Assembly (NCBI GenBank): GCA_902766005.1 | Contig: CACXCB010000052.1 | Span: 1-32,828 of the forward strand | Direction: 5' to 3' | Origin: an uncultured Erysipelotrichaceae bacterium | GTDB taxonomy: Bacteria; Bacillota_I; Bacilli_A; Erysipelotrichales; Erysipelotrichaceae | Length of the DNA stretch: 32,828 nt | Shown here: piece after piece, positions 23,413 through 32,147 of the stretch | How positions within the stretch are numbered: the stretch's first letter is position 1 | Layout: the number at the start of each line of letters is the position of its first letter | Program-made: the position numbers and the translations under genes | The notes under the pieces: model-generated | Told to the model about the DNA's origin: nothing | Databases searched by the model: none | The model's input: only the letters and a program-made list of their open reading frames with translations

Positions 23413-23435
23413 TTTCATGCTTTTAAAGCATGAAA
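23413..23435 (+). terminator. weak hairpin after the BlaR1-like gene
   Basis: TTTCATGCTT and AAGCATGAAA form a perfect stem, but no U-run follows. It may act as a 3' stabilising hairpin. Confidence 0.45.
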
Positions 23436-23454
23436 TAACATAGATTATAAGTAT

Positions 23455-23483
23455 TTGCCATACTAATCTCCTTTGACTATTAT
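23455..23483 (+). promoter_or_regulatory. promoter of the 31-aa small protein gene
   Basis: TTGCCA (23455-23460), 17 nt, TATTAT (23478-23483). The start is predicted near 23490, just before the ribosome site. Confidence 0.6.
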
Positions 23484-23500
23484 AAAGAAAAAGGACAGTT

Positions 23501-23596
23501 ATGCGTTTCTCCGGTCCCCGCATGATATTCTCACACCCTTATATGGCAATCAGTCATCTGATCGAAACGAAAAAGGAAAAAATTGTCAAAAAATGA
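23501..23596 (+). CDS. 31-aa small protein
   Basis: The short ORF reads MRFSGPRMIFSHPYMAISHL followed by a lysine-rich tail ending KIVKK. AAAGGA lies 5 nt before the ATG. A promoter sits 18 nt upstream of that, and a strong terminator starts 16 nt after the stop, so it forms a complete tiny transcription unit. The N-terminal half is hydrophobic/aromatic with GPRM and HPYMAI segments, and the C-terminal half is positively charged. It could be a peptide signal, a membrane-associated small protein or a leader peptide. I do not recognise a family for certain. Confidence 0.62.
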   Translation: MRFSGPRMIFSHPYMAISHLIETKKEKIVKK

Positions 23597-23612
23597 ATCC
23601 GTAAACAAATAT

Positions 23613-23660
23613 GGGCTTCTGAAGTTCTGCAACATAGCGTTACTTCTGAAGCCCTTTTTC
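23613..23660 (+). terminator. terminator of the small protein gene
   Basis: GGGCTTCTGAAGT pairs with ACTTCTGAAGCCC (one T-T mismatch) around a 16-nt loop, followed by TTTTTC. The U-run is on the plus strand, so it ends the small gene rather than the convergent EIIA gene. Confidence 0.82.
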
Positions 23661-23683
23661 CTTATGTTTAGTGAATGAAAAAC

Positions 23684-24190
23684 TTATTCAATCACCTTAT
23701 CGCCGCGGGAAACTTTCTGCGGTCCTTTGAAGGTAATCTTCTGATCATTTGCATTTGTGATGATCAGCATAACCGGCATGTCATACTGTTTCTTTAATTT
23801 CTTCAGATCCACTTCTACAATCGGATCACCGGCTTTTACTGCCTGATCCTGTTTTTTGCCGAGAACCTTGAAACCATCTCCCTTGGAATTGACTGTGTCG
23901 ATGCCGATGTGAACCAACAGTTCTACACCGTTTTTCATTGTAACACCGAATGCATGTCCTGTCGGGAAGATTGCCGATAGTGTTCCGTTTGCCGGAGAGC
24001 AGATTGTCACTTTATCCCCTTCATAACTGAATGCGATACTGTCACCCATCATCTTTTCCGCAAACATCGGATCAGATACGGTGGTGACATCGATCATTTG
24101 ACCATCTGCAAGTGCAACGATATCTTCATCTGCTGCATTTACCGGTTCCAGAACGACTTCTTTCTTTTTGAATGCGTCAAATAATCCCAT
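23684..24190 (-). CDS. PTS glucose-family EIIA protein
   Basis: The 168-aa product is a stand-alone EIIA of the glucose/beta-glucoside class. It takes phosphate from HPr on H94 (ELLVHIGIDTV), with the second active-site His at 79 (TGHAFG), and passes it to EIIB. The fold pattern (ADGQMIDVTTVSDPMF at the start, CSPANGTLSAIFPTGHA mid) is complete. The EIIBC protein encoded in the same operon has no EIIA domain of its own, so this gene supplies it. AAAGGAG lies 8 nt before the ATG. It is the third gene of the operon, 59 nt behind the beta-glucosidase gene. Confidence 0.93.
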   Translation of the reverse strand: MGLFDAFKKKEVVLEPVNAADEDIVALADGQMIDVTTVSDPMFAEKMMGDSIAFSYEGDKVTICSPANGTLSAIFPTGHAFGVTMKNGVELLVHIGIDTVNSKGDGFKVLGKKQDQAVKAGDPIVEVDLKKLKKQYDMPVMLIITNANDQKITFKGPQKVSRGDKVIE

Positions 24191-24249
24191 GTTGTTTACT
24201 CCTTTTTCAGTATAATCATTTTAACAAAACTTTCTTCTTCCAAAGATTT

Positions 24250-25749
<1,500 letters not shown>

Positions 25750-25777
25750 TTATACCAATATTATAGCGAATATCTGA

Positions 25778-27172
25778 CTAAATATGAGCTTCGTCCTGAT
25801 CAAATCCGACTACATATGTTACTGCTGCCGCAACAAGAATACCGATCACTACTGCGATTGCCATTGAAACAGCTGTATCCATGAAGATTGGCAGTGCCAT
25901 GATGGTAGAATACCCCATAACATACGCTTTAACATGCATGAGACCTGCAACGATACCACCGACAAGACCGCCTGCCATAACACCGATCATCGGTTTCTTT
26001 AATTTGAATGTAATACCGTAAATACATGGTTCTGTGACACCGGCAACGATACATCCAAAAGCGATGGATAATGCCTGTGATTTGTATTCAGGATCTTTGG
26101 CACGAAGTGCTACACCGAGAGCTGCGCCGCCTTCACACATATTGTGAAGCAGGAATGCCGGGCGGATGACTGCATCATATCCGATATCGGAAATATTCGA
26201 AGCCATGAAAGGGGAGATACCATGATGCATGCCAAGCATGATCAGCCATGGAAGACAAGCTGCCAATACACCGATAGCGATAGGTGCTGCCGCTCCACCC
26301 AGGAAGATAAATAATCCTGCAATCATAGATCCTACATAGTCACCCAGAGGACCTAGAATGGTAAATGCAAGAATACCTGTAACGGTAATTGTTCCTAAAC
26401 CAACCAGCAAGGATTTAAAGATACCCGGAACAACTTTATTGAAGAATTTTTCTGCATACGCTGCAACAACCGCAATCAGCAATGCCGGAAGCAAAGAGTT
26501 ATTATAAGTAACTGCCAATGCTGGGATACCGCATACGGTTGTCGCAGTGGATCCTGCCTCCTTCAGGGAAGAAACCATGCTGACCCAGCCCGGTGTCAAT
26601 AATGAAGCTGCAACCATCATTGCATAAGTCGGCGTGGAATTTAACTTTTTGGCTCCGCCATATGCCACAAAGATCGGCATGAAGTAGAATGGCGCATTGG
26701 CTACATAACCGAGAATTGTATTGGTAGGAGATTCTGCAAATGCAGGAACAGCCATGCCGATTAACAGTAAGACAACTTTCAGCAATCCCCCTGCCACAAG
26801 AGCAGGAACCATTGGTGATACTGCTGCCGCAATATAATCTACGACAATTTTTGCATAGCCTTTAATACCCTGCGGCTTTTCTGCAGGACCTTCATCTACT
26901 GCTCCGCCATCTTCAAAGTTATTCTGTTTTAAAACTTCCGTATATGTATTGATCAGATTCTCTCCAAGGATGATCTGTGTCTGTCCTCCTGCTTCAACCA
27001 GACCGATGACACCTCTGACCTTTTTGATCGCATCCTTGTCTGCTTTGGAAGGATCTTTTAATGTAAATCTCAAACGAGTCATACAGTGAGATACTGCATT
27101 GACATTTTCCGGTCCGCCGACCAGTTCAACCAGTGTTTTTGCGGTTTGTGCATAATCAATTTTAACTGCCAT
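25778..27172 (-). CDS. PTS beta-glucoside-type EIIBC transporter
   Basis: The 464-aa product has an N-terminal EIIB domain with the phosphorylation Cys in SHCMTRLRF (C30), then an EIIC membrane domain of about ten helices from roughly residue 110, with AAVSPMVPALVAGG and GVTEPCIYGITF as hallmarks. It imports and phosphorylates beta-glucosides. The EIIA domain usually fused to the C-terminus is missing; the separate EIIA at 23684 fills the role. The start at 27172 is preceded by AAGGAG; the longer frame has none. It is the first gene of the operon and divergent from a LysR regulator rather than from the usual LicT/BglG antiterminator. No RAT-type antiterminator hairpin is visible in its short leader. 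Confidence 0.93.
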   Translation of the reverse strand: MAVKIDYAQTAKTLVELVGGPENVNAVSHCMTRLRFTLKDPSKADKDAIKKVRGVIGLVEAGGQTQIILGENLINTYTEVLKQNNFEDGGAVDEGPAEKPQGIKGYAKIVVDYIAAAVSPMVPALVAGGLLKVVLLLIGMAVPAFAESPTNTILGYVANAPFYFMPIFVAYGGAKKLNSTPTYAMMVAASLLTPGWVSMVSSLKEAGSTATTVCGIPALAVTYNNSLLPALLIAVVAAYAEKFFNKVVPGIFKSLLVGLGTITVTGILAFTILGPLGDYVGSMIAGLFIFLGGAAAPIAIGVLAACLPWLIMLGMHHGISPFMASNISDIGYDAVIRPAFLLHNMCEGGAALGVALRAKDPEYKSQALSIAFGCIVAGVTEPCIYGITFKLKKPMIGVMAGGLVGGIVAGLMHVKAYVMGYSTIMALPIFMDTAVSMAIAVVIGILVAAAVTYVVGFDQDEAHI

Positions 27173-27196
27173 GTTCTTTCTCCTTTTGACACTATT

Positions 27197-27225
27197 ACTA
27201 TAGCGGTGCTTAAATATATTGTAAA
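27197..27225 (-). promoter_or_regulatory. promoter of the beta-glucoside PTS operon
   Basis: On the minus strand, TTTACA (27220-27225), 17 nt, TATAGT (27197-27202), with a leader of about 20 nt. Confidence 0.65.
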
Positions 27226-27233
27226 ACAACTAT

Positions 27234-27263
27234 TTGACCTAATATTTATTCTGCATTAGAATA
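27234..27263 (+). promoter_or_regulatory. LysR gene promoter with inverted repeat
   Basis: The promoter is TTGACC (27234-27239), 17 nt, TAGAAT (27257-27262). The inverted repeat TATTCT-N5-AGAATA (27247-27263) covers the -10. It lies upstream of the divergent PTS promoter, so one site could repress lysR and activate the operon, as LysR-type proteins typically do. Confidence 0.6.
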
Positions 27264-27282
27264 TTTAAAAAGGAGATTTACG

Positions 27283-28191
27283 ATGGTTACACCTGAGATG
27301 ATACAAGCTTTTTTAAGTGTTGTTGAATGCGGGAATATCACCTTAGCCGCAAACAACCTGTTTACAACCCAAAGCAATCTTTCCAAGCAGATCAAAATGC
27401 TCGAAGGCGAACTCGGCGTTGAATTATTGATTCGTAAGAAAGGCCATTCAACGGTTTCTTTGACACCTTACGGAAAAAACTTTCTGCAGCTTTCCAGGAA
27501 TTGGGAAACATTGATGAAGGAAATCTATGATGTTAAAAATTCACGGCATATTACGGAGGTTTCCATCGGTGCTCTCGACAGAATCAATTCATTTACTTTA
27601 ACTGATTTTTATAATCACATCCTGGATCATCATACTGACATCCGTATAGATACCCATACCCGTCACTCACGGGAATTGTACAGAATGATGGAAGCTAACC
27701 AGCTGGACTTAGCTCTTGTCAGCAGTTTGATGCCTGCTTCGAATATCAAGGTTACTCCGCTTTATAAGGAACTGATGTTTGTAATCTGTTCAAAAGAAAC
27801 AGAGCTTGGCAAAATTGTAAAACCTTCTGATCTCGATCCGGATAAAGAAGTGTTTTCACGTTGGTCGGATGAATTTGAAATATGGCATGATCAATATTGG
27901 CCGGGAAAGCAATACAGAATTCATGTCGGCACTACTTCCATGACACCGGACTACCTTACTGAAAAAGGCAGATGGTCTATCATGCCTGTCAGTACCTTGC
28001 GAGCCTTATTAAAATCAAGGCAGTTTACTCATCATACCCTTTCAGAAGAACCACCCAAACGCACAATCTACCTTCTCGAGCAGAAACAGCCCCGTGAAAG
28101 CCGTGAAGAAGGCATCCGGCTGATCAGAAATCAGTTAATCCAATATCTCTCTAAAGATCCGTATCTTGAAATCAATCCGAAAATCAAATAA
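27283..28191 (+). CDS. LysR family transcriptional regulator
   Basis: The 302-aa product has an N-terminal winged helix-turn-helix (MIQAFLSVVECGNITLAANN, then TTQSNLSKQIKMLEGELG, residues 6-50) and a periplasmic-binding-like effector domain after a linker helix. AGGAG lies before the ATG. By position, it controls the divergent PTS operon; the ligand may be a phosphorylated sugar or other metabolite. Confidence 0.92.
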   Translation: MVTPEMIQAFLSVVECGNITLAANNLFTTQSNLSKQIKMLEGELGVELLIRKKGHSTVSLTPYGKNFLQLSRNWETLMKEIYDVKNSRHITEVSIGALDRINSFTLTDFYNHILDHHTDIRIDTHTRHSRELYRMMEANQLDLALVSSLMPASNIKVTPLYKELMFVICSKETELGKIVKPSDLDPDKEVFSRWSDEFEIWHDQYWPGKQYRIHVGTTSMTPDYLTEKGRWSIMPVSTLRALLKSRQFTHHTLSEEPPKRTIYLLEQKQPRESREEGIRLIRNQLIQYLSKDPYLEINPKIK

Positions 28192-28201
28192 TAATCAAGC
28201 A

Positions 28202-28238
28202 AATAATCCCGAAAATCAGTTTAGTTAACGGGATTATT
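28202..28238. terminator. hairpin between the LysR gene and the toxin gene
   Basis: AATAATCCCG and CGGGATTATT form a perfect 10-bp stem with a 17-nt loop, followed on the plus strand by GTTATAA and on the minus strand by TTGCTTGATT. It is placed to end both convergent transcripts, although the U-runs are weak. Confidence 0.55.
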
Positions 28239-28246
28239 GTTATAAA

Positions 28247-28966
28247 TCATTTATTCTGATTCATCTTTTCACGAATTCGGGCAGCAACCTCCTTTACATT
28301 TTTGGTGTTAATCTTTACTCCATCCTCAATATAAGTTATCATCTGCATTTCCACAGAAGATTCCATATCTTTCCAGAAAGCATACTGTCTTTGTAATTCA
28401 TCTATGCTTAACGAAGTGATTACACGAAATTGATCCCGTGTTTCATCATCCGGAAATTTATGATAGAGCTTATAATATGCTGCCTCTATTTCATCATAAG
28501 AATAATGATTTCCCGCTTCAGCTTCCTCAATAAGGATACCTATCGCATCAGATATATCATTTCGATAATCTCTGTGAGCAATCATTTTCATTGCGATCAG
28601 ATATACACCTGATACAGTTCTTATTTCCAAAGTTTGATTATTCAGCCAACAAAAGTGCCGGGAAATTTCAATCAGTACATCTGAGTAAGATGCTGTTTTT
28701 ATAAAATCAGTATTCATCCAGTCTCTTGGAAGATTATTTTCATCTGCAAATTTAGAGATTACATCTTTAATGCCTGAAGCAGCTTGCAGTATAACATCAA
28801 AATCCTGTGTAGTATCGCGGAATTTATAATTCAACATGATACTTCCACCACCTACAATAATAATTTCTGCAGGAGCTCTTCCTAATGTTTTTCTGTATTC
28901 TCTGGCAAATCGCCGAATAATATCCATCGCATTCTCTCTGGTTATTTTTCCCTTAGACTGCATCAT
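28247..28966 (-). CDS. nucleotidyltransferase-fold protein (DUF6036/AbiEii-like), putative toxin
   Basis: The 239-aa product has a minimal nucleotidyltransferase signature: IIIVGGGSIMLNYKF near residue 35 then DTTQDFDVIL, with the Gly-Gly-Ser loop at 39-42 and D55/D57 as metal ligands. An ISDAIGILIEE helix follows. AbiEii-type enzymes of type IV toxin-antitoxin pairs use such a fold to modify tRNA or other targets; the activity here is inferred. The start is put at 28966, where AAGGGG lies 6 nt upstream within the preceding gene's last codons; the 14-nt overlap implies coupled translation. An alternative ATG is the next codon. Confidence 0.82.
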   Translation of the reverse strand: MMQSKGKITRENAMDIIRRFAREYRKTLGRAPAEIIIVGGGSIMLNYKFRDTTQDFDVILQAASGIKDVISKFADENNLPRDWMNTDFIKTASYSDVLIEISRHFCWLNNQTLEIRTVSGVYLIAMKMIAHRDYRNDISDAIGILIEEAEAGNHYSYDEIEAAYYKLYHKFPDDETRDQFRVITSLSIDELQRQYAFWKDMESSVEMQMITYIEDGVKINTKNVKEVAARIREKMNQNK

Positions 28967-29477
28967 ACAGGTCCCCTTCATATATATTAAATCTCAGGAA
29001 TTCATCAATGCATTCCTTTTTGTTACAACCAGATAATGCAGAATCGCCGACGAAATATGGCTTTTCTAACTTGATGTTTCGAATGTCAGTATATTTATCG
29101 CATAAAGGGATGTTATTTTTCCTGCATAAATAATCTGCTGTCGCAACCAGGTAAAATGCTTTTAAATAATCCTCATGTCTCAAATATAATGAGACATCGT
29201 CGCTCTCTATGATTTCCAGAATACATTCCAATTCATTATGTTTGATTCGATGATGAAGGTTGTTTCTAAAAGTCTGAAAATCTTCTTTCTCATATACAAT
29301 CTCATCAGGACGATATCCAAGGAATCGGGAAAGTTTGCTCACAGTGTAATAGGAACATGTTCCTATATCGACCTTGCCTTTTATAATCGGATACAGTGTT
29401 GCATACGGAATTCCGCTCTGTATCGAGCAAGCTCTTATATTTGTATTTCTTTTTTTCAATTCTTTCTCAAAATTCAT
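28953..29477 (-). CDS. HTH protein, putative AbiEi-like antitoxin/repressor
   Basis: The 174-aa product has N-terminal residues 1-55 that look like an XRE-type helix-turn-helix (LKKRNTNIRACSIQSGIPYA, then TLYPIIKGKVDIGTCSYYTVSKLSRFLG). The C-terminal ~110 residues are helical and unassigned. It is the first gene of the pair. The strong AAAGGAGGT ribosome site 6 nt before the ATG rules out the longer frame. A perfect 20-bp palindrome between -35 and -10 of its promoter is its probable binding site. The pairing with an AbiEii-like gene suggests a toxin-antitoxin or phage-resistance pair, though the standard AbiEi fold is not recognisable, so the type is uncertain. Confidence 0.8.
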   Translation of the reverse strand: MNFEKELKKRNTNIRACSIQSGIPYATLYPIIKGKVDIGTCSYYTVSKLSRFLGYRPDEIVYEKEDFQTFRNNLHHRIKHNELECILEIIESDDVSLYLRHEDYLKAFYLVATADYLCRKNNIPLCDKYTDIRNIKLEKPYFVGDSALSGCNKKECIDEFLRFNIYEGDLYDAV

Positions 29478-29500
29478 TTTACAACCTCCTTTCTTCATCT

Positions 29501-29529
29501 ATATTATCGGTTAACCGATAATTTTTCAA
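29501..29529 (-). promoter_or_regulatory. toxin-antitoxin promoter with palindromic operator in its spacer
   Basis: On the minus strand, TTGAAA (29524-29529), exactly 17 nt, TAATAT (29501-29506). The perfect palindrome ATTATCGGTTAACCGATAAT (29503-29522) fills the spacer and part of the -10. Occupancy would block RNA polymerase. Confidence 0.82.
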
Positions 29530-29534
29530 GTCCA

Positions 29535-29564
29535 CAAAAAAATCAGAGCATCTATAGCCCTGAT
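29535..29564 (-). terminator. terminator of the esterase gene, overlapping its stop codon
   Basis: On the minus strand, ATCAGGGC and GCTCTGAT (one G-U) form a stem with 7-nt loop, followed by seven U. It begins inside the last codons. Confidence 0.85.
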
Positions 29565-30331
29565 ACTTTTTTATCCAGATAGTTGTTAATGAAAGCCATT
29601 GCTTCATCAAAATATTTCTCTCGGAATCCGTGTCCTGCTCCTTCAATCAGATGGAATTCACAAGATGTCCCTTCGCTTTGATAGCTTTCATTTGCCTTGA
29701 CACTGTATTGATAATCAACAATCGTATCTGCTGTTCCATGAAGCAGCAGCACATCTCCATGGTATTTTTTCATCACTTCATATATATTCATATATTTTAC
29801 AGATCTTGGATATGCGCCGCATATCATAAATCTGTCAAAACCTACATGCGGCGGAATATTATCAGGATCAAATTCAATCATCTGCATCTTCCCTTTTCTT
29901 GCATCATCCGGAATGCATAATGCCGGATAAACCAGGATCAGATTTTTCACTTCATTCTGCAATTCCGAAGCAACGATTGAGGATACAAATCCACCTTGTG
30001 AATTGCCAAGAAGAATCAGTTTATCCGCATCCAGATCTTCTCTTCCCTGTACATACTGAATGACAGTTTTCAAATCATCCACTTCCGTAAACGGGGTCAT
30101 ATATTCATGAAATGAACCATCACTGGTTGTTTCAAAACCTCCGCCGCAGAAATCATAAATGAACGCATGGAATCCTTTCTTTGCCAACTCCAATGCATAT
30201 GGTTCCGTTGCCTTCATGTTCCCCATAAACCCATGGCTCAAAATTACAGGAATGTGATTATCATTTTCCTCATAGATTTCATATCCTCTGATTGTCATTG
30301 AACCTTTCTGACATGAAAAATTCTTTTTCAT
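29552..30331 (-). CDS. alpha/beta hydrolase (cinnamoyl/feruloyl esterase-like)
   Basis: The 259-aa product is a soluble alpha/beta hydrolase with an LSHGFMGN oxyanion stretch near residue 31, the nucleophile elbow GNSQGG (S111), catalytic HGTAD with D202 and GAGHGF with H234. The layout resembles rumen feruloyl esterase Est1E, which releases hydroxycinnamates from plant cell-wall sugars; this fits the adjacent beta-glucosidase genes but substrate is inferred. No signal peptide is present. AAAGGAG lies 10 nt before the ATG. It is monocistronic. Confidence 0.88.
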   Translation of the reverse strand: MKKNFSCQKGSMTIRGYEIYEENDNHIPVILSHGFMGNMKATEPYALELAKKGFHAFIYDFCGGGFETTSDGSFHEYMTPFTEVDDLKTVIQYVQGREDLDADKLILLGNSQGGFVSSIVASELQNEVKNLILVYPALCIPDDARKGKMQMIEFDPDNIPPHVGFDRFMICGAYPRSVKYMNIYEVMKKYHGDVLLLHGTADTIVDYQYSVKANESYQSEGTSCEFHLIEGAGHGFREKYFDEAMAFINNYLDKKVSGL

Positions 30332-30395
30332 TATATTCGATCTCCTTTGTTTTCTTCCATTATAACATGATTATACTCTGAATATATTCTGAGAC

Positions 30396-30420
30396 AAAAA
30401 AGGAAACCTCATTGGTTTCC
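30396..30420 (-). terminator. terminator of the SGNH hydrolase gene, overlapping its stop codon
   Basis: On the minus strand, GGAAACC-AATGA-GGTTTCC followed by six U. The loop contains the TGA stop. Confidence 0.88.
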
Positions 30421-31545
30421 TGTCAGTTTGTTTAAATCATATGCATCCGCAAGCAATCTTCCGCCTTCTTCATTCGGATGCAGATGATCTCCCATATGCA
30501 GTCCTTCCTTGAAGAAATACCCGTTTTCATCCTGGTCTCTGACAACTTCCTCTGCATCAAAAACATAGTCAAAGATACCTGCAGAACGAATCCAATCATT
30601 CCATAACAATCTCTGCTCTTCCATTTCCGGGAAATATTTTCCCATTGTACGGGCAACTTTATTTCTCGGCGTGATGGTCTGCATAATCACTCGTACATTT
30701 CTTTGGTGTAACTCATCCACAATCTTTGTGATTTCTGTTTGGAAAGCTTCAAGGTTGATATCCCCTTTGGTCTCATCATTGTAATAAGAGATATCATTGA
30801 CCCCTAAGCCGATAATGACCGCATAAAGATTCGGCACATCCAGAACATCCTGTGCAAACCTCTTTGTGCCCATTTCGCCAAATACCGATTCCATCGGCCC
30901 GGGCACCTTGTACAGCAGGCAATTGCCTGCAATCCCCGAATTTAACAGAACATATTGGTCACCATAAGCCTCTTCCAGTCTTTTGGCCAGAGGCTTTGTC
31001 CATTTGGACATGGCAGTGATACTGTCACCGAACGCTACAATGCTTCTAACATCCGCTTTTGTTTCTACCTCAATTCTGTCAATGGTAGGAATTGCATTTG
31101 CCACGCCTAATATCTTTGCCAATAAAGGTTTGGATACCACATTACTGATTCTTGTATCAATGACATTCCCTTTCTGCAGATCGGCATTATCTTCAATCAT
31201 GTTGCAATCCAATATATAGCTTGTGTAATACATGCGCACCGTTATATCGGAATCTTTCGGAACAGGAAAATCTACCGCATCACTATATATCTTCTGTCCG
31301 ACAGGGATGGAAAAAGAGGTCTTTCCCGCCAAGGTAACAGGCATGCGTGAATACTCATTCACAATGGAAATTGCTTCAATCTGATACGGTTCTTTTCCAA
31401 GCATATTGGAAAAACGGATTCGTACTTTTTCTGCAGATGCAGGTGAGTGAATTGTGAAAGTGATGGTTTTGTTCTTGCCGAAAGCTTTGCCATTGCGGAA
31501 GTTTCCTGTAATCACCTGATGCCATACAGGTACCCATTGTTTCAT
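30409..31545 (-). CDS. SGNH/GDSL hydrolase with N-terminal carbohydrate-esterase-type domain
   Basis: In the 378-aa product, residues 1-160 form a beta-rich domain (RIRFSNMLGKEP, MPVTLAGKTSF), as in bacterial lipase/acylhydrolase two-domain esterases. The SGNH core then shows VAFGDSIT (nucleophile Ser), SGIAGN, IGLGVNDIS and DHLHPN. No signal peptide is seen, so it is probably cytosolic and acts on imported acylated sugars (inference). Its ATG overlaps the deacetylase stop by 4 nt. It is the last gene of the GH1 cluster and is followed by a terminator. Confidence 0.9.
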   Translation of the reverse strand: MKQWVPVWHQVITGNFRNGKAFGKNKTITFTIHSPASAEKVRIRFSNMLGKEPYQIEAISIVNEYSRMPVTLAGKTSFSIPVGQKIYSDAVDFPVPKDSDITVRMYYTSYILDCNMIEDNADLQKGNVIDTRISNVVSKPLLAKILGVANAIPTIDRIEVETKADVRSIVAFGDSITAMSKWTKPLAKRLEEAYGDQYVLLNSGIAGNCLLYKVPGPMESVFGEMGTKRFAQDVLDVPNLYAVIIGLGVNDISYYNDETKGDINLEAFQTEITKIVDELHQRNVRVIMQTITPRNKVARTMGKYFPEMEEQRLLWNDWIRSAGIFDYVFDAEEVVRDQDENGYFFKEGLHMGDHLHPNEEGGRLLADAYDLNKLTGNQ

Positions 31546-32135
31546 GATGATCTCCCTTCATGCATACGAAATGCATCTTTTGTACTAACACATATGATAT
31601 CATGATTTCCACTTACACTCTGACAGATTTTTTCAAACTTTTCCCAATTGCTTTCCTTCGTACCAAAGTCAAATTCATATCCATGAGCAAACATCACAAA
31701 CAGAAGATCTTCTTCCGTTTTCTTTTCATAAAATTCTTCCAGAAGGGAAAATACCTTCTTGGAGATATGCCAGCAGGTCATCGGCATCCGTAAAGGATTT
31801 TCCGGAAATTGAAATGAAGGATCCGCCTTAACCGTTCGCGCATATTTTATGCCTGCATTTTTCAAAACAGTCTCACACTCTTTGGATGAAGCACCATATG
31901 GATAAGCAAATCCCACAATATCCTGATGGAATTTCTCTTTCAGATTTCTGACATCCTGATATACCTGTCTTTGTCTTTCTATGACAGAGCATTTCGGAAG
32001 ATTCTGATGTGTTAATGTATGCGAAGCAATTTCAAACCCTTCATATACCTGAACTACCTCCTCTTCGGGAATGCGAAAATGCGGTACATAGGGAAGAACG
32101 TGTTTATTTTTTGACTCATATTGATCTGCAGGCAT
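31542..32135 (-). CDS. polysaccharide deacetylase-like protein lacking its N-terminal catalytic motif
   Basis: In the 197-aa product, the NodB-type motif SHTLTH gives the two metal His near residue 40, and YPYG, HISKKVF and MFAHGYEF follow in order. The usual first motif TFDDG, which supplies the base and metal Asp about 40 residues upstream, is absent because the protein starts MPADQYESK. GAAGGA lies 5-6 nt before the ATG and the GH1 stop only 12 nt upstream, so the short start is the one used. Either the 5' end was lost or this branch works without it; a full deacetylase activity is doubtful. Confidence 0.78.
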   Translation of the reverse strand: MPADQYESKNKHVLPYVPHFRIPEEEVVQVYEGFEIASHTLTHQNLPKCSVIERQRQVYQDVRNLKEKFHQDIVGFAYPYGASSKECETVLKNAGIKYARTVKADPSFQFPENPLRMPMTCWHISKKVFSLLEEFYEKKTEEDLLFVMFAHGYEFDFGTKESNWEKFEKICQSVSGNHDIICVSTKDAFRMHEGRSS

Positions 32136-32147
32136 AACGTCCTTCTT

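Noticed and set aside
27173..27282. LicT/BglG-type antiterminator hairpin before the PTS operon
   Set aside because: The leader is only about 20 nt by the predicted promoter and contains no terminator stem, and the regulator next door is of LysR type.
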